From: Apostichopus japonicus
Taxonomy: Eukaryota; Echinodermata; Holothuroidea; Aspidochirotida; Stichopodidae
Direction: 5' to 3'
Assembly (NCBI RefSeq): GCF_037975245.1
Contig: NC_092573.1
Coordinates: 12,501-76,500 of the forward strand
DNA: 64,000 nucleotides
Position numbers and translations under genes: made by a program
The notes under the pieces: generated by a model
Seen by the model: only the letters and a program-made list of their open reading frames with translations
Told to the model about the DNA's origin: nothing
Databases searched by the model: none
Part shown: one piece after another, positions 11,661 to 23,150 of the stretch
Position numbering within the stretch: position 1 is the stretch's first letter
How the letters are laid out: each line of letters opens with the position of its first letter

Positions 11661-13339
11661 ATATTTAGACCCGTCACATCATGACTTGAGGGGTTGTTGT
11701 TATTGTAAGAGTGTTACATACATTGTACTTAATACTCAGCAGTACAATAATAAATCCAATCAATGTGATGATTGTGTGTTTAACATGGTGAATGTAACAT
11801 TTATTACACAAACAGTAACATGAAATTGATATACTGTCATAGCATTCAGTGTCCCAAGAATGCTAATGGTCAGTTTAATACAAATATGTTTCATGTCACA
11901 AAGTTCACTGTTTTTCCATTTTCTTTCAAGAAGATTACATCGGTTCATTTCATTCTTCATTTCTTTATTTGGTACTGGTTGATTGTTGACTCTTAATTGA
12001 AATTAAACTATTATCTGCAGCAGATTATGAAAATGCTGCTTATATATGGGTGACTACAGGAAGAGTTGTATCTTTGTAATTGTCTTCAAAACCGACAGTT
12101 GATTATGATTTAACTTTAGCTATAAAATGATGTTTACTATAAACGTTGAAGAGGTGGGGTATTTATGTGAAAAGAGAAGGAAACTAATTTCTTAACTGGC
12201 TAATACCAAATATTCAAGATCCTTCAACTTACTTGAGGATGTATAAGTATTGATCCATTGTGCTTTATAGTATTATATCATAACCCTATCAAAGCGCTGA
12301 TAGTAAGTTTTACTTGTTGGAAAAGTACTAGAATGCGCTTTATATACCAGCATTTTTAAGTTGCAAAGCTCATATGACATAGAACGATTATCATGTTTGT
12401 TGTAATATGATTTTTTGTTATTGAAACTAAAGTAACCATGAACAGATCATTTACGTATCCATGCAAGAGATTTTAGTTAATGCTGCGCGTAGAGTTGAAT
12501 CTTTGCCAAATTTTGCAATCAGACAGTTGATTATGTTAATTTTTGGGAGCTTTCAACTATTTTTGCATGTTGAGGGAGTTGGGTGAAAATTCCTAAGTCG
12601 ACCAATGCTTTTTCGTACATGCATCTTAGAAACTAAAAAGGAAATTATTTAAATTTTCGTAAGCATGCACCTTTAAGAGATAGTACCTTGATACCTTGCC
12701 ATCCATAACTGGACACAAAGGTTAACATATCATGACTGTAGTTCACTATTCATGCATGATTGTAGATGCTCGGGAAACCCTCTTAAGTGTTGAAATAAAA
12801 GGTTGAATTCATCAAATATTCTGAATTATTTGTGTTGTCATTCCTCTTTGTTGTCTCTTAAATGTGCTTTTCTGTTGTGATCTACTTAAAGAACAAGGAA
12901 TCAAGCTGCTTTTAATAATTAACGTATGAAACACTTATGAACGGGTGCTATGTTGAAATCGCTGGCAAAATTGTACATAAAAATTTTGTACTTGCGTTAC
13001 ATGCTGATCATGTAAAACTTTACAAAACAGCAGTTAAGTAAATTCAAGTAAATTTTACTTAAATGTTTAAGTGTTCTTATTTGACATGAACATCAAGTAA
13101 AATTTTAACCTTCGTACAACATTTTCTGAATGTATGTACTTTCAAAAGCATGATTCCTGCCACGTTGTCAGTACATCTAATGAAAAGAGTTTCCTTCAGG
13201 CATATGTACAGTTTTTGTTAATAAAAAACATTCAAAAGTAAAATAAAATTTTCGGACTAGCTTTTTAATATGATATAAGAACAATCAGTGACGATGCTGT
13301 GCATGATCGTATGCATTTCTGGTTTTGATACCCCCCCCC
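11661..13339. other. No gene; diverged internal duplication
   Basis: Two stretches resemble one another: around 12,050-12,110 and around 12,490-12,540, both with 'agagttg(t/a)atctttg' followed about 25 bp later by 'agttgattatg'. This suggests an old local duplication of roughly 430 bp. No open frame of interest was seen. Confidence 0.35.
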
Positions 13340-14586
13340 CAGCCCCACTTTTTAAGGTTTTAAGCTTATTTTTTGTTCAAAATTGGAAAATTCACATTTC
13401 TCGTGAATAAATTCACTTCAAAACATACCCTTAATGTTGGACAAAAAATTCATCTATGGACAACCAATATAGAAAAGTCTCCTTCAACCCCTAACAGACC
13501 GGTCAAAATTGCACTAGTAGAGGGAAGTATGGAGAAGAATGTTGGTGAGGGAAGTTTAGAAAATTCAGACACAGTTAAGTTATTGGTGTACAAATATTAA
13601 AACCTCTTATAACAGCTACTATAAAACTTCGTTGAAGGAAATGAAAATATACCAGATATTTCCGGAACCGAACACTACGCACATCTACAGTTTGGAGGCT
13701 GTTCATCCCGGAACGCCATTTTCATGCTCACTGATATGATGTGATATCTGTTTGCTTTAAAAATTCGAATAATTGAAATGAGACTGAAATAAGTAACTAT
13801 TATCTGCTTATTGTGCAATGCTCCACCAGTGGCGTAACGATGAGCCTGGGGGTGGCTCCTGGCCCAAAGGGGCCCCCATTAGGAGGCCTAGCAAGGGCGT
13901 CCGCAGAAATGTAGTACAATGGGGGTCAGTAGGTCATATAGGTGTAACACACTACTTGATACTATCTAAGCGGAGCGCCACCATCGGTTGGCGCGGAGCG
14001 TACGACGATTTTTTTGCCAAAAAAATACTCCTAGATCGTCGGAAAAGACACTTCCCGTTCAGGTTGCATTTACACATCGGTTATTTTGAGATCGCATGTC
14101 TTGGGATTTTGACTTTCAGTAATGCATTATGGGTCAGTATGCAATGAACATAACTAGAGAACTGTTGGCTGGGGGAAATCATTGAAATGTCAAATTCTTA
14201 ACTGTTTTTTAATTTTCCAGGGGTGAGCAAGTGCCCCCCCCCCTACTGTTTGGAGTATAATGGAGACTACTGCACAAATACAGCTATCAAACCTAAGCAT
14301 AGGGCCCATAGGAGTTGCGCCCCACATTCTTTTCATTTCGAAAGACGCACAGTTTCAAGTTCATTACACACTGAAGGCTTCGATTCTCTATCTGCTTTCA
14401 GTTTAGGGAAGATCTCTAGATTTTCATCCCTAGATATCGCTAGATACTGCTAGATGTTTTCCGTCCTTCCGCTCCTTCCTCCTCTTTTCCCCCTCTTTTT
14501 TTCCCCTTTTTTCTTCTCTTTTTTCCCTCTCCTCTTTTTTTTACCCGGGGGGCGCGCGCCCCCAACGCCCCCTGGATACCCGCCTG
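13340..14586 (+). repeat. Large interspersed repeat, copy B (truncated)
   Basis: The same repeat body as copy A: 'tagaaaagtctccttc' near 13,470, 'tgctcactgatatgatgtg' near 13,726. It ends with a pyrimidine-rich tract and the terminal sequence CTGGATACCCGCCTG at 14,586. It is interrupted at 13.83-14.32 kb by a smaller element, and comparison with copy A shows the uninterrupted sequence. Confidence 0.6.
13826..14317. mobile_element. hAT-like MITE inserted in repeat copy B
   Basis: The left end is CAGTGGCGTAACGATGAGCC. The right end reads GGGCCCATAGGAGTTGCGCC, apparently lacking its last few bases. Copy A at about 10,706 gives the empty site (ATGCCCCACATT), which here is split into TGCTCCAC on the left and GCCCCACATT on the right. 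It contains the ~95-bp module on the minus strand (13,962-14,060). The exact right boundary is uncertain. Confidence 0.6.
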
Positions 14587-14636
14587 ATTAAACCCATTCG
14601 TAAAGCTATAACCTTACCCTAATCAAAGATATCAGA

Positions 14637-14902
14637 ATCATGTACGGAGCGCCATTTGTGCCAAAAGTATCCAAATTGACATCGTTTTTCGTTCAAAAAT
14701 GACATCGACTAATCGAAAACGAAATCGACGTACTCGAAATTAAATACACTTGTCCAAATTTAAACTCATTGTACTGAATATTGTTTTGGATACGTCCACT
14801 TCGTTTTGGACATATCAATTTCGTTTTCATTACCACGATCTCTATTTGGACATAACAATGTCAATTTGGATAGTTTTGAAACAGATGGCGCTCCATACTG
14901 AT
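14637..14902. mobile_element. MITE with ~45-bp terminal inverted repeats
   Basis: The left terminus ATCATGTACGGAGCGCCAT matches the reverse complement of the right terminus, ATCAGTATGGAGCGCCAT. Similarity continues into 'tatccaaattgaca' on both sides. The interior repeats phrases such as 'cgttttggacat'. No coding capacity. No target-site duplication was recognised. Confidence 0.6.
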
Positions 14903-15446
14903 GGCTTGAAATGAACCTAAATCAAGGTTTTTGGAAAATGGAAGTATCATAACTAAATCTATATTCTTATAAACTGATTGGTTCAGCGCTGATGACAAAG
15001 ATTTGTATAACAAAAAACCGGATGTGACAATAGCATCACGTCCTTTATGGCAACAAAGGTCATTGCGTTGGAGTTTAAACAATGATATTGGCAGGCTTTT
15101 TTTATTTCATTTTATTTTTGCTTACTTCACATGGAAAAGTGAAGCCAGTAAAGAAACAGCATAATTTAGCAGACATTGCAAGTAAAATCTCATCTAATAG
15201 GTAAGTTGTAGTTATAAAGTATTTTGATTTATGATTAATTTTCCGGTGAAGTACACATTTTTGTAAATCTAAGATGTTAACTGGTAACGATAAAATAATA
15301 TATATTGGACTTCTTCAACGTGCAGAACAGCACACTGTAGTTAATTTTATGACCTTTTTTGATGTGATTAAAGTTCTTCATCTATACTCGCTAACTGGCT
15401 ATATATGTTACATTCATAAATGCCTAAACCAACTTTCTGTATACTG
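14903..15446. other. No gene seen
   Basis: AT-rich sequence with only short open frames lacking recognisable domains. Confidence 0.35.
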
Positions 15447-15477
15447 GACCAGTCTCGAATGCGATTCGAGACTGGTC
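15447..15477. other. Perfect 14-bp inverted repeat with 3-bp loop
   Basis: GACCAGTCTCGAAT is followed by GCG and then the exact reverse complement ATTCGAGACTGGTC. The pairing extends imperfectly into flanking TATAC/GTATA. No microRNA or regulatory role can be assigned from sequence alone. Confidence 0.8.
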
Positions 15478-15778
15478 GAGTGTATAGAGAGGAGAATTGC
15501 TTCAGGATCGAAATGTTAGACAAACACTGGTTTGTTGCCGTGGCAATCATGAAGTCATAATTAAAAGAAATGAAGCCATGCCATGAATATATGCAAATAT
15601 GTTTATGGGCAGAGAAATTTTCCAAATTGCAAAGAACACTGTACAGTATATATAGCCTACTTTCAATCAGTTACAGCAGTAGTACTGTATATGTTTTCAC
15701 ACACACAGTCTCAATACACACTGTACGTACTTCTTAAATCATCCAGCTAAATACTTCGAGTAACATGAATGACTTAGG

Positions 15779-17982
15779 CAGGTGCGTATCCAGGGGGGGG
15801 GGGCGTTGGGGGCGCGCGCCCCCCGGGTAAGAAAAAGAGGAGAGAAAAAATAGAGAAGAAAAAAGGAAAAAAGAGGGGAAAAAAGAAGAGGAGGAGCGGA
15901 AGGAAGAGAAAAGAAAGAGAGAAAAAGGAGAAAAGGAGGGAGTAAAAGAAAAACGCGAAGACACCGGGAAGAGAAAGAGGAACAGTGACATCATTACAGC
16001 GCTGAAGGGTAGCCAGTGACGGATCAATGATTTCGTAAAAGTGTGACTCACCCTACCCCTTACACCGACAACTCCATTTTTTGACGTTTCCATTTTCCTC
16101 TCTCACTAATGATCTATATATATATAATATATATGGTCTATCATAACGCGTGTGTAGAATTGTGCTATGAAACCAACTGTGGCTGGCCTCGAACTCGACC
16201 GTGTCGTCGGGGAACATGACGACTTTTGGGATGGGGGCGACCGCCCGCCCTCCTTCCCCCCATTCAGCATTGTGTTAAATGATATCGCTAAGTAATTTCA
16301 AAATAGAAAGTGCTTAGATGCAATTTACAAGGCCTGGGAAGTGTCATTTCCAGCGATCTGGGAGACATTTTCGGCCAAAATTTTCTTGTACGCTTCGCGC
16401 TAACAAATGGTCCTGGGTAGTGCCATTTCCAGCGATCTGGGAGGCATTTTCGGCCAAAATTTTCTTGTACGCTTCGCGCCACCTATGGTGGCGCTACGCT
16501 GAGATAATTTGCCTACAGGCTTCGCCCCTCCCTTGGCAAATTCCTCGCTACGCGCCTGTTCGAATTTGTAACGCAAACAGCAGATATCACATCATATCAG
16601 TGAGCATGAAAATGGCGTTCCAGGATAAAAAGCCTCAAAACTGTCCGACTTGCCTGCAAAAATAACCAAAAATTTTCGCGCGCTTAGCGCGCGTTCAACG
16701 TGTTAATGTCGATATCATATAAGCAAGCATCGGTTATTACATCGCATGCCATTATGTACCGTACGGTCCGTTAAAAGTGCGCAGTATACCGCGGGATGCT
16801 AATGTAAACAACGACATGTCTCATGTAGATGTATAAAAAGCAGGTCCAATTATGTCAAAACTCTCTTTTACATTTGTAATGGCGAATTAGGGGCTGCACC
16901 CCCGCCGCGCAGTGGCGCAGCGTCCATACGGTGACGGGGCGCATGCCCCCCCCCCCCCTGAAGGACTCAAATGGACTGCTGGTGCGTTTTTCAGCTCTTT
17001 ACCACTTTTTACTTATTCTAGATTAATGACTTTTTTATTGCGCTCTCATCTACTTATTGACACTTGTCACATTTTGTTGGTGTAATTTGGAGATGACACC
17101 TATTTATTCTTCGTTTATCTGCAAATTAGCCAGGCCCGGAAAGGGTCATTTCCGGCGATCTAGGGAGTATCTTTACTCAAACATTTTCTGTACGCTACGC
17201 GCCAACCAGTGGTGGCGCTCCGCTTAGATAGTGTTGAAAGCGCCCCTACAGACCATTCTCGCCCCTCCTGACCAATACCCCTAGCTCCGCCACTTCCGCC
17301 GCGCCTCCTACGCCTATGTGTATAGTGTTCGGTTTCGGAAATATCTGCTATTTTTTCATTTCCTTCAACCAAGTTTTATAATAGCCGTTATAAGAGGTTT
17401 TAATATTTCTACACCAATAAATTAACTGTGTCGGAATTTTCGAAAATTTCTGACCAACATTCTGCATCACACTTCCCTCTACTCGTGCAATTTTGACCGC
17501 TCTGTTAGGGGTTCAAGGAAGTTTTTCTACATTGGTTGTCCATAGATGAAATTTTGTACAACATTATGGGTATGTTTTGAAGTGAGTTTATTCACGAGAA
17601 ATGTGAATTTTCAAATTCTGAACAAATATGGGGCTTAAAACCTTGAAAAGTGGGGCTGACGGGTATTGTGGGCCGCGACGTAGAATCACCTACAAAAGCA
17701 AAGACCCACAGGAGATGCGATCAGGTCGAACATGATGTGTGCCGGGTTGACAATCTTCAAAAAGGTTATGGATAGAAAAAAAAAACTATTAGGAAATACT
17801 TGGTTCTCAGGCAAAAAGTGTACATCTGGTTGGTCATTTCAAGCCCGAGAAGTGCCGTTTCCGGTGATCTGGGGGTATCAAAATAAGAAATTTTCTTGTA
17901 CGCTGCGCGCCAACCGATGGTGGCGCTCCGCTTAGATAGTGATTCGCGCCCCCCGGGTTTGAAAATCCTGGATACGCGCCTG
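15779..17982 (-). repeat. Large interspersed repeat, copy C (2.2 kb)
   Basis: The ends are CAGGTGCGTATCCAGG and, on the other strand, CAGGCGCGTATCCAGGATTT. It is nearly collinear with copy D (29.06-31.20 kb). Features in order: purine-rich tract, 'gatccgtcactggct'-type segment, two tandem module copies (16,333-16,507), a nested MITE with its own target duplication (16,910-17,295), and a terminal module (17,846-17,938). The flanking 8-mers (GACTTAGG and TATACTGT) do not match, so a target duplication is not proven. No long open frame, so non-autonomous. Confidence 0.7.
16910..17295. mobile_element. hAT-like MITE nested in repeat copy C
   Basis: It starts CAGTGGCGCAGCG and ends AGCTCCGCCACT(T). 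The target-site duplication CCGCCGCG is exact (16,902-16,909 and 17,296-17,303). The same insertion sits at the same place in copy D, so it went in before the host repeat was copied. It contains the ~95-bp module at 17,136-17,235. Confidence 0.8.
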
Positions 17983-18527
17983 TATACTGTTACCTTTCCA
18001 TTTACAATATATACCATTATTGAAAACATTATTCCTCTAATACAAAGATCTTGATTTTCGAGTCAACTTGGCTGTTGGCATTCATTGTTATATTCTTCTG
18101 ATAACTTTAGATAGATAACAACTCACATACACCAAAAGATGATACATTTTGGGAAAATGTGTAAACGAAGATGATTTCAGAGTTCTGACTACATTCACCA
18201 CATAAACAATAATAATTAAAACTCAACCGTTATTAAATTGCAATTAATTGTTTACAGTTTATGTATCTTATATTAACTAAACATATATCTACAGGTAAAA
18301 TTATTCAAGGATCTATCTGCAGTTTTTACCAATAGACTGTTCCTTATGTTATCTTTTTCAATCAACTTACTATGGAATCAAATGAAATCGGAAGCATTAA
18401 GGCCATATAGTCCTGCACAAAGTGTCAGGTTATGTTTACGAGCACGATACGAGTCACGAGTTTACGAGCACGAGTCACTCCAAGATTAATGTATGCCGTC
18501 CAGTTACAGAGTTGTTGACAATTAAAA
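17983..18527. other. No gene; short GAGCACGA-type repeats
   Basis: AT-rich sequence with a small direct repeat at 18,437-18,480 ('ttacgagcacga' twice, 'cgagtcac' twice). Nothing else is seen. Confidence 0.35.
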
Positions 18528-18898
18528 ATTCATAATTTTGGACTTTAAAGATGAACGATAGTGATTTTTCACCATCGACGAAAAAATACGATTTTATTCA
18601 AGAGTATTCTAGTTGGTTTCCATTTTACACATGTGAAAATTCAAGTCAATCCGAGGTTGGGAAAGGCTTAAAAAAAAATCCTAAACTCGTTGATTTTTTA
18701 AACAAATATTGGGCTTTTCGCGAAAAGCGATATGATGATCACGCGATCTACAGTGACATGTGACGTCATTATGATGATAACAACGTGAGCTCGGCGTAGT
18801 GTACTTCAGCAGTGTGCACTTAGTGTGTAAGTTTAGTTGCAACCTACTCTATATTGGACTCGACAAACAACGTAAACCACTAGCAAAATCCAAGAAAT

Positions 18899-19111
18899 TG
18901 CGTTGTAGGGGGATGCAACAGAACGAATGTGGACTCTACAATAAGTTTTTTCAATTTTCCAAGCGGAAAAAGTAGTGAGAGATATCGGAAACTCTGGATA
19001 CGATTTGTGAGGAGAACCAGGAAAGACTTCATCGCACCAGGAGTTTCTCATGGCAAGAATGTGAGAGTTTGTTCTGCCCACTTCACAGAAGATGATTCTC
19101 TGCCCAATTGA
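18899..19111 (+). pseudogene. THAP zinc-finger domain fragment
   Basis: The frame begins CVVGGCNRTN and continues through SFFNFPSGK, RYRKLWIRFVRR and VRVCSAHFTEDD, then stops shortly after. This gives the C-x4-C ... C-x2-H zinc ligands, the FP(S) motif and the W typical of a THAP DNA-binding domain, which normally sits at the N-terminus of a P-element-like transposase or a domesticated relative. An upstream stop in frame (18,881) and the early TGA (19,109) leave only the domain. No start codon precedes the first cysteine in frame, so this is an exon remnant or a pseudogene. It lies inside the inverted-repeat element. Confidence 0.7.
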
Positions 19112-19642
19112 AATTTGCGTGTGGCAAGGTCACTAAAGTAATAAAAGTTTGAAAGATTGATGCTTTTATGCCACATTATTTATATATATCCCGATAAATG
19201 CAACAGTAAGTGTTGGAACTGGAAGACATGTCAGACGTGAACAACCTAATGACTATGTGAGGAGAGAATCCACGTGCAAATTTCAATTGGGGCATGGACG
19301 TAGCTTAGGCAGAGTTTTTTGGGGCAGACATGTGTTCATACCCTCCAAACCACTTTAAATGTAATACGAATAGGAAATGTGTGTATGCTCGAGCGAAACA
19401 AAACATCGTGTAAGTATTACTTACGGTAGCGCACACTGTCACTTATGTTTGCACAGTGTGAAAGTACCGTTTGCGGACCTACGTGAAGTTGGGCTAGAAC
19501 TGATACGATTCCTCCTGAAGCCCAAACCACGAGGCATGCATGTGAATAAACGCAATAGGCATTGCATGTAGTGAGAAAATTGTTCGAGCTAGACTAGCAA
19601 CTCGATTGAGTTCAAATGCGGTTGTACTTCAAGCTCAATGAA

Positions 19643-20660
19643 CAGTGGCGTCACCAGACTTTTCAGTCTGGGGGGGGGGGCACAGGGGGCACCAGCATTT
19701 GATGGGGGGGGGCACTTAGGTGGATACGGATCGCCGTCCTGGTGGAGGGGTCTAAGGGGAGAGGGTGCCCCCTCCCCTTTGGAAAATATTCGCATACGGA
19801 GGATGGGCTAGATGCAAAATGGTGCCACATTTGATGCTAAATTCGATCTGAAGATATCTCCAGAAATTGCTATTTTTGAGGTAATGATTTAAACAACGCG
19901 CAGAATTTTGCAGAGGATATGAACCACATGCTGTCGATATTATGCCTAACCCTATCAATAGAACCTACATTTGTTGAATTAATGTGTGCATGACCCCCGA
20001 CTCCTTTCTTGTCCTGCTCGTTTTCTCCCATTATCTATTAAGATGTAACAGGTTCCAGCATCGTTATTGGCTCCTATCAGGGATCTCACCATGCAATCCA
20101 AAGTTTGATCACACATCAAGTATAGCTCAGTATGCAGGTGTGAACATTCGCCATTTGTTCCTACAAGCATCTGACCTCAAATGACCTCTGCACCCCCTAC
20201 ACAACAGGGTTAATATATGGGTCCACAAATATAGGCAAGTATGGTGCCTGCGGACCCTCACATTCTCACATTTCGTCAGCTCCTAACCTGTCAACCTCAG
20301 TCCAAGGCAACATACTGCAGTACCCTCCCTTCTCACGGCAGGTCCGGATTTTCGGCATTTCACAGGCATCCAATTCACGAGTTGTGATGGCGCGGGTTAC
20401 GACTTCGATACCCGACGGTCAAGGATAAACTTTTTCATTTTTTCGCAGCTCATTTGAAGAAAATACGAAGTACTGTGCTTCTTTGTCCTTATGAAAACCA
20501 ACTCAGATGATGGGAGTTGAATATAACAAAATATATATATATATATTTTTTTTACCAACCCAAATCTCAGATGGGGGGGGGGGCACTCGGGGGGGGGCAC
20601 TAGGTTTTCCAGGGGGCACGTGCCCCCCCCCTGGCCCCCCCCCCCTTGGCGACGCCACTG
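19643..20660. mobile_element. hAT-like element, 1,018 bp, nested
   Basis: The terminal inverted repeats are CAGTGGCGTCACCAG (left) and CAGTGGCGTCGCCAAGG (right, reverse complement). The 8-bp target-site duplication TCAATGAA is exact (19,635-19,642 and 20,661-20,668). G-rich tracts lie just inside both ends. The internal phrase 'gtctaaggggaga' followed by 'ccccctcccctttggaaaat' recurs in the element at 60,338-61,351, so the two are relatives. No transposase reading frame. It interrupts the THAP transposon. Confidence 0.88.
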
Positions 20661-21368
20661 TCAATGAAACCTTTCTGTTGGATTCAATGACGCACGGAAC
20701 AAGGAACGTTTATGTTTTACACGGTAGGCCTCAGTAGTGCATACAAGCGAATCTACTTTGTTAAGAACTTTGGATTTTCTTTCGGATGTTATACTAATCT
20801 ACGTTTGAGACTATCATCACTATTGTTATTGTGCCAGTTTGACTGGTAAGTGAGCACATTCATACATCACTCTGTATAAAACCCGCCAAAAACGTGATCT
20901 TGAGATTTACGTTACTTTGGGTCAGCTTGCGAGTTACCTCTTCAGATATTGGGAAATCGTTGCGAAATCGCCGCAAATTTCGTAAAAAAAACTTGTAAAC
21001 ACGTGGTGAAGAAATCAAGAAACACTATGATATTCATTATCTATTTATGTCTTGAACATTACGCCGGAAAATAACAGTTATGCTGACACGAAATGCACGC
21101 ACAGCTCCGTACTGAACAGTTCACAACAGAAAAGATCATCACAGTGACGTCATTCACTGACCTGAGGGCTGTTCAAGGTCGTTGCAGTGTTTGCAAATTC
21201 CTAAATTACGGAGGCGAAAAAACGATGTTTTAATTCCCTTTTTTATAACTTTCCGGTGTGCTATTTGGAAAATTAAAAAAATATGTTGCTTGGTAACATA
21301 TAAACTACATTATATATGAAAATGAGAGATTTTTTTTCTGTCACTATCGTTCTACTTTAAATATGAAT

Positions 21369-23150
21369 GTAAGAGACTGACTTCGGTCAGCTTCGATAAG
21401 CCAATGAGGCTTTTTCGCGAGTTCCTGCTTGCAGGAGGATCCAAAATACATACATTACAAAAAAATATATCGAAATTCCATTAGGGACTTTTATCCCCTC
21501 TGGGTATCGTGAAGCAAGTTTCCATTACAATATTCATAGTTTTGACGTCTTTCATTGTTTTACTGTAACGCAAATTTATCTACAGAATATATCTGACGTC
21601 ATGTTCACGAGCCAACAGTTCTTATAATGTCTAGCTACTTTGAGACTCGTAGAACTAACCATTACGAGGGTCCAAAATACAACCTTGCTAGAACTGCACC
21701 GCTAACTCTCTCGAGAACTTGAAGATGCTAAGAATGGCCAGACTCGAAGGAAAGATAACTCTCTTTGAGATTCATGTGCAGGAGAAATTTGCGTTTTGTT
21801 CAACTCGACAATCAACGCGGAGCAGAGACGCTGTCGGCTACTTCGGCTTATGATCTTACGAGGCATGGTATGTCAGTCGCCAGGCTGTGGCACTGTTGAT
21901 AAAATACAGAGAACGAGACGTTACCATATGTGTCAAATGATGACATCATTATTGAAAGCTGTTCTAAGCGATTCATGTGGCTTATTATGACTTTTCAATG
22001 CAGGCTGATAATCTCTTATTTTAAAAAATGAACATGAAATCAACATATATAATCTCTTATATTGATCTCTACCAATTGAAACTATACTTTTCTTGTTCTA
22101 ATCTTTTATAGTTAAAGGTTAACTTTCTTTTGATATTTTTATGGAGAAGGGGGGGTACTTTGTATGTTATTTCTGACTGATTTGATCTGATTTATTTCAC
22201 ACCAAACATCCAGAATACAAAACAAGATACATGGTGTAGAGATTACACAGAAAAGTCTGTCCGGGAGACTTACTTCTACTGTGGTCCCTCAGTGTAAATC
22301 TGACAGCCATGATTCCTCAGAATTTTGTATTTTAATATCCCTATGATTTTCATGGTGATTTACACAAGTAGGTATTTTAAATAATTTCAGATAAAAATAT
22401 TGGAACATGTTGATGAATTATGAGTGATTAGTGGTATAACAAACAAGAATTCTCTGAAATTTACTTTTATGAATGAATTATATCAAACTTTATTTGATTA
22501 CAATTTGAATCGCTTTCATCATTAGACATTGCAGTTCTCGGTTTCAATATTTTACATAATAGTCTAATCACAATTGAATCTGGACACAAAATGAATGGAT
22601 ACATTAAGAGTCTGAAACTTTCGCAAGCTTAAATCATTCCTAAATATGGATCGTAGATTTTGTTGAACATAAACAACACTATAATTCATTTCAATTTAAC
22701 GTTATTAATACTGTGGGGACTGAGGGTTCTGTCTAGTTTATGACCAAAACTGGTGAATGGTGATAAAGACCTACCTGAAGCGATTCCGGAAGGCTTCGAC
22801 CTAAGTAAAACGAAAGAAAAAAAAATATTAAATATAAATATTGGGAAAATAATGATTGTGATATTATTATCCGTTAATAGTGTGAGCTGAACTATATAGC
22901 ATTAGAGACCACAAAGTGGAGATGTTGTGTACTGTAGGTTATATATCAAGAGCCCAAGGGCAATATGTTTCCTTGCTTATAAGCCTATATTTACAAGGGA
23001 GCAGAACTGTCCTAACATTGTTATTTGGATGTAAACAATATTATTCTCAAAAATATCAAAAATCAACCGATGGTCCTTTTGAGAACCTGTTGAGAACCAG
23101 GTGTCCGATTTAAGCGTGATATGCACCCTGTCCTGAATGTTAATAGCTGA
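21369..23150. other. No gene seen
   Basis: AT-rich sequence. Open frames are short (the longest about 64 codons, 21,796-21,990) and lack domains. Confidence 0.4.

Larger units (their letters stand above)
18528..21368. mobile_element. THAP-domain DNA transposon relic
   Basis: The termini are inverted: 'tttaaagatgaacgatagtg' at 18,544 on the + strand matches 'tttaaagtagaacgatagtg' on the - strand near 21,360. Weaker matching covers roughly the outer 200 bp, including TGACGTCA boxes on both sides (about 18,760 and 21,145). A THAP zinc-finger reading frame lies inside (18,899-19,111), as expected for P-like and other THAP-carrying transposases (family knowledge). The catalytic part is not recognisable. 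A 1,018-bp hAT-like element has inserted at 19,643-20,660. The outer edges and target duplication are not resolved. Confidence 0.55.

Noticed and set aside
15734-16093. Ser/Phe-rich frames in 15.7-16.1 kb and 29.0-29.4 kb
   Set aside because: They lie in the purine/pyrimidine tract of the interspersed repeat and recur with frame changes in each copy.
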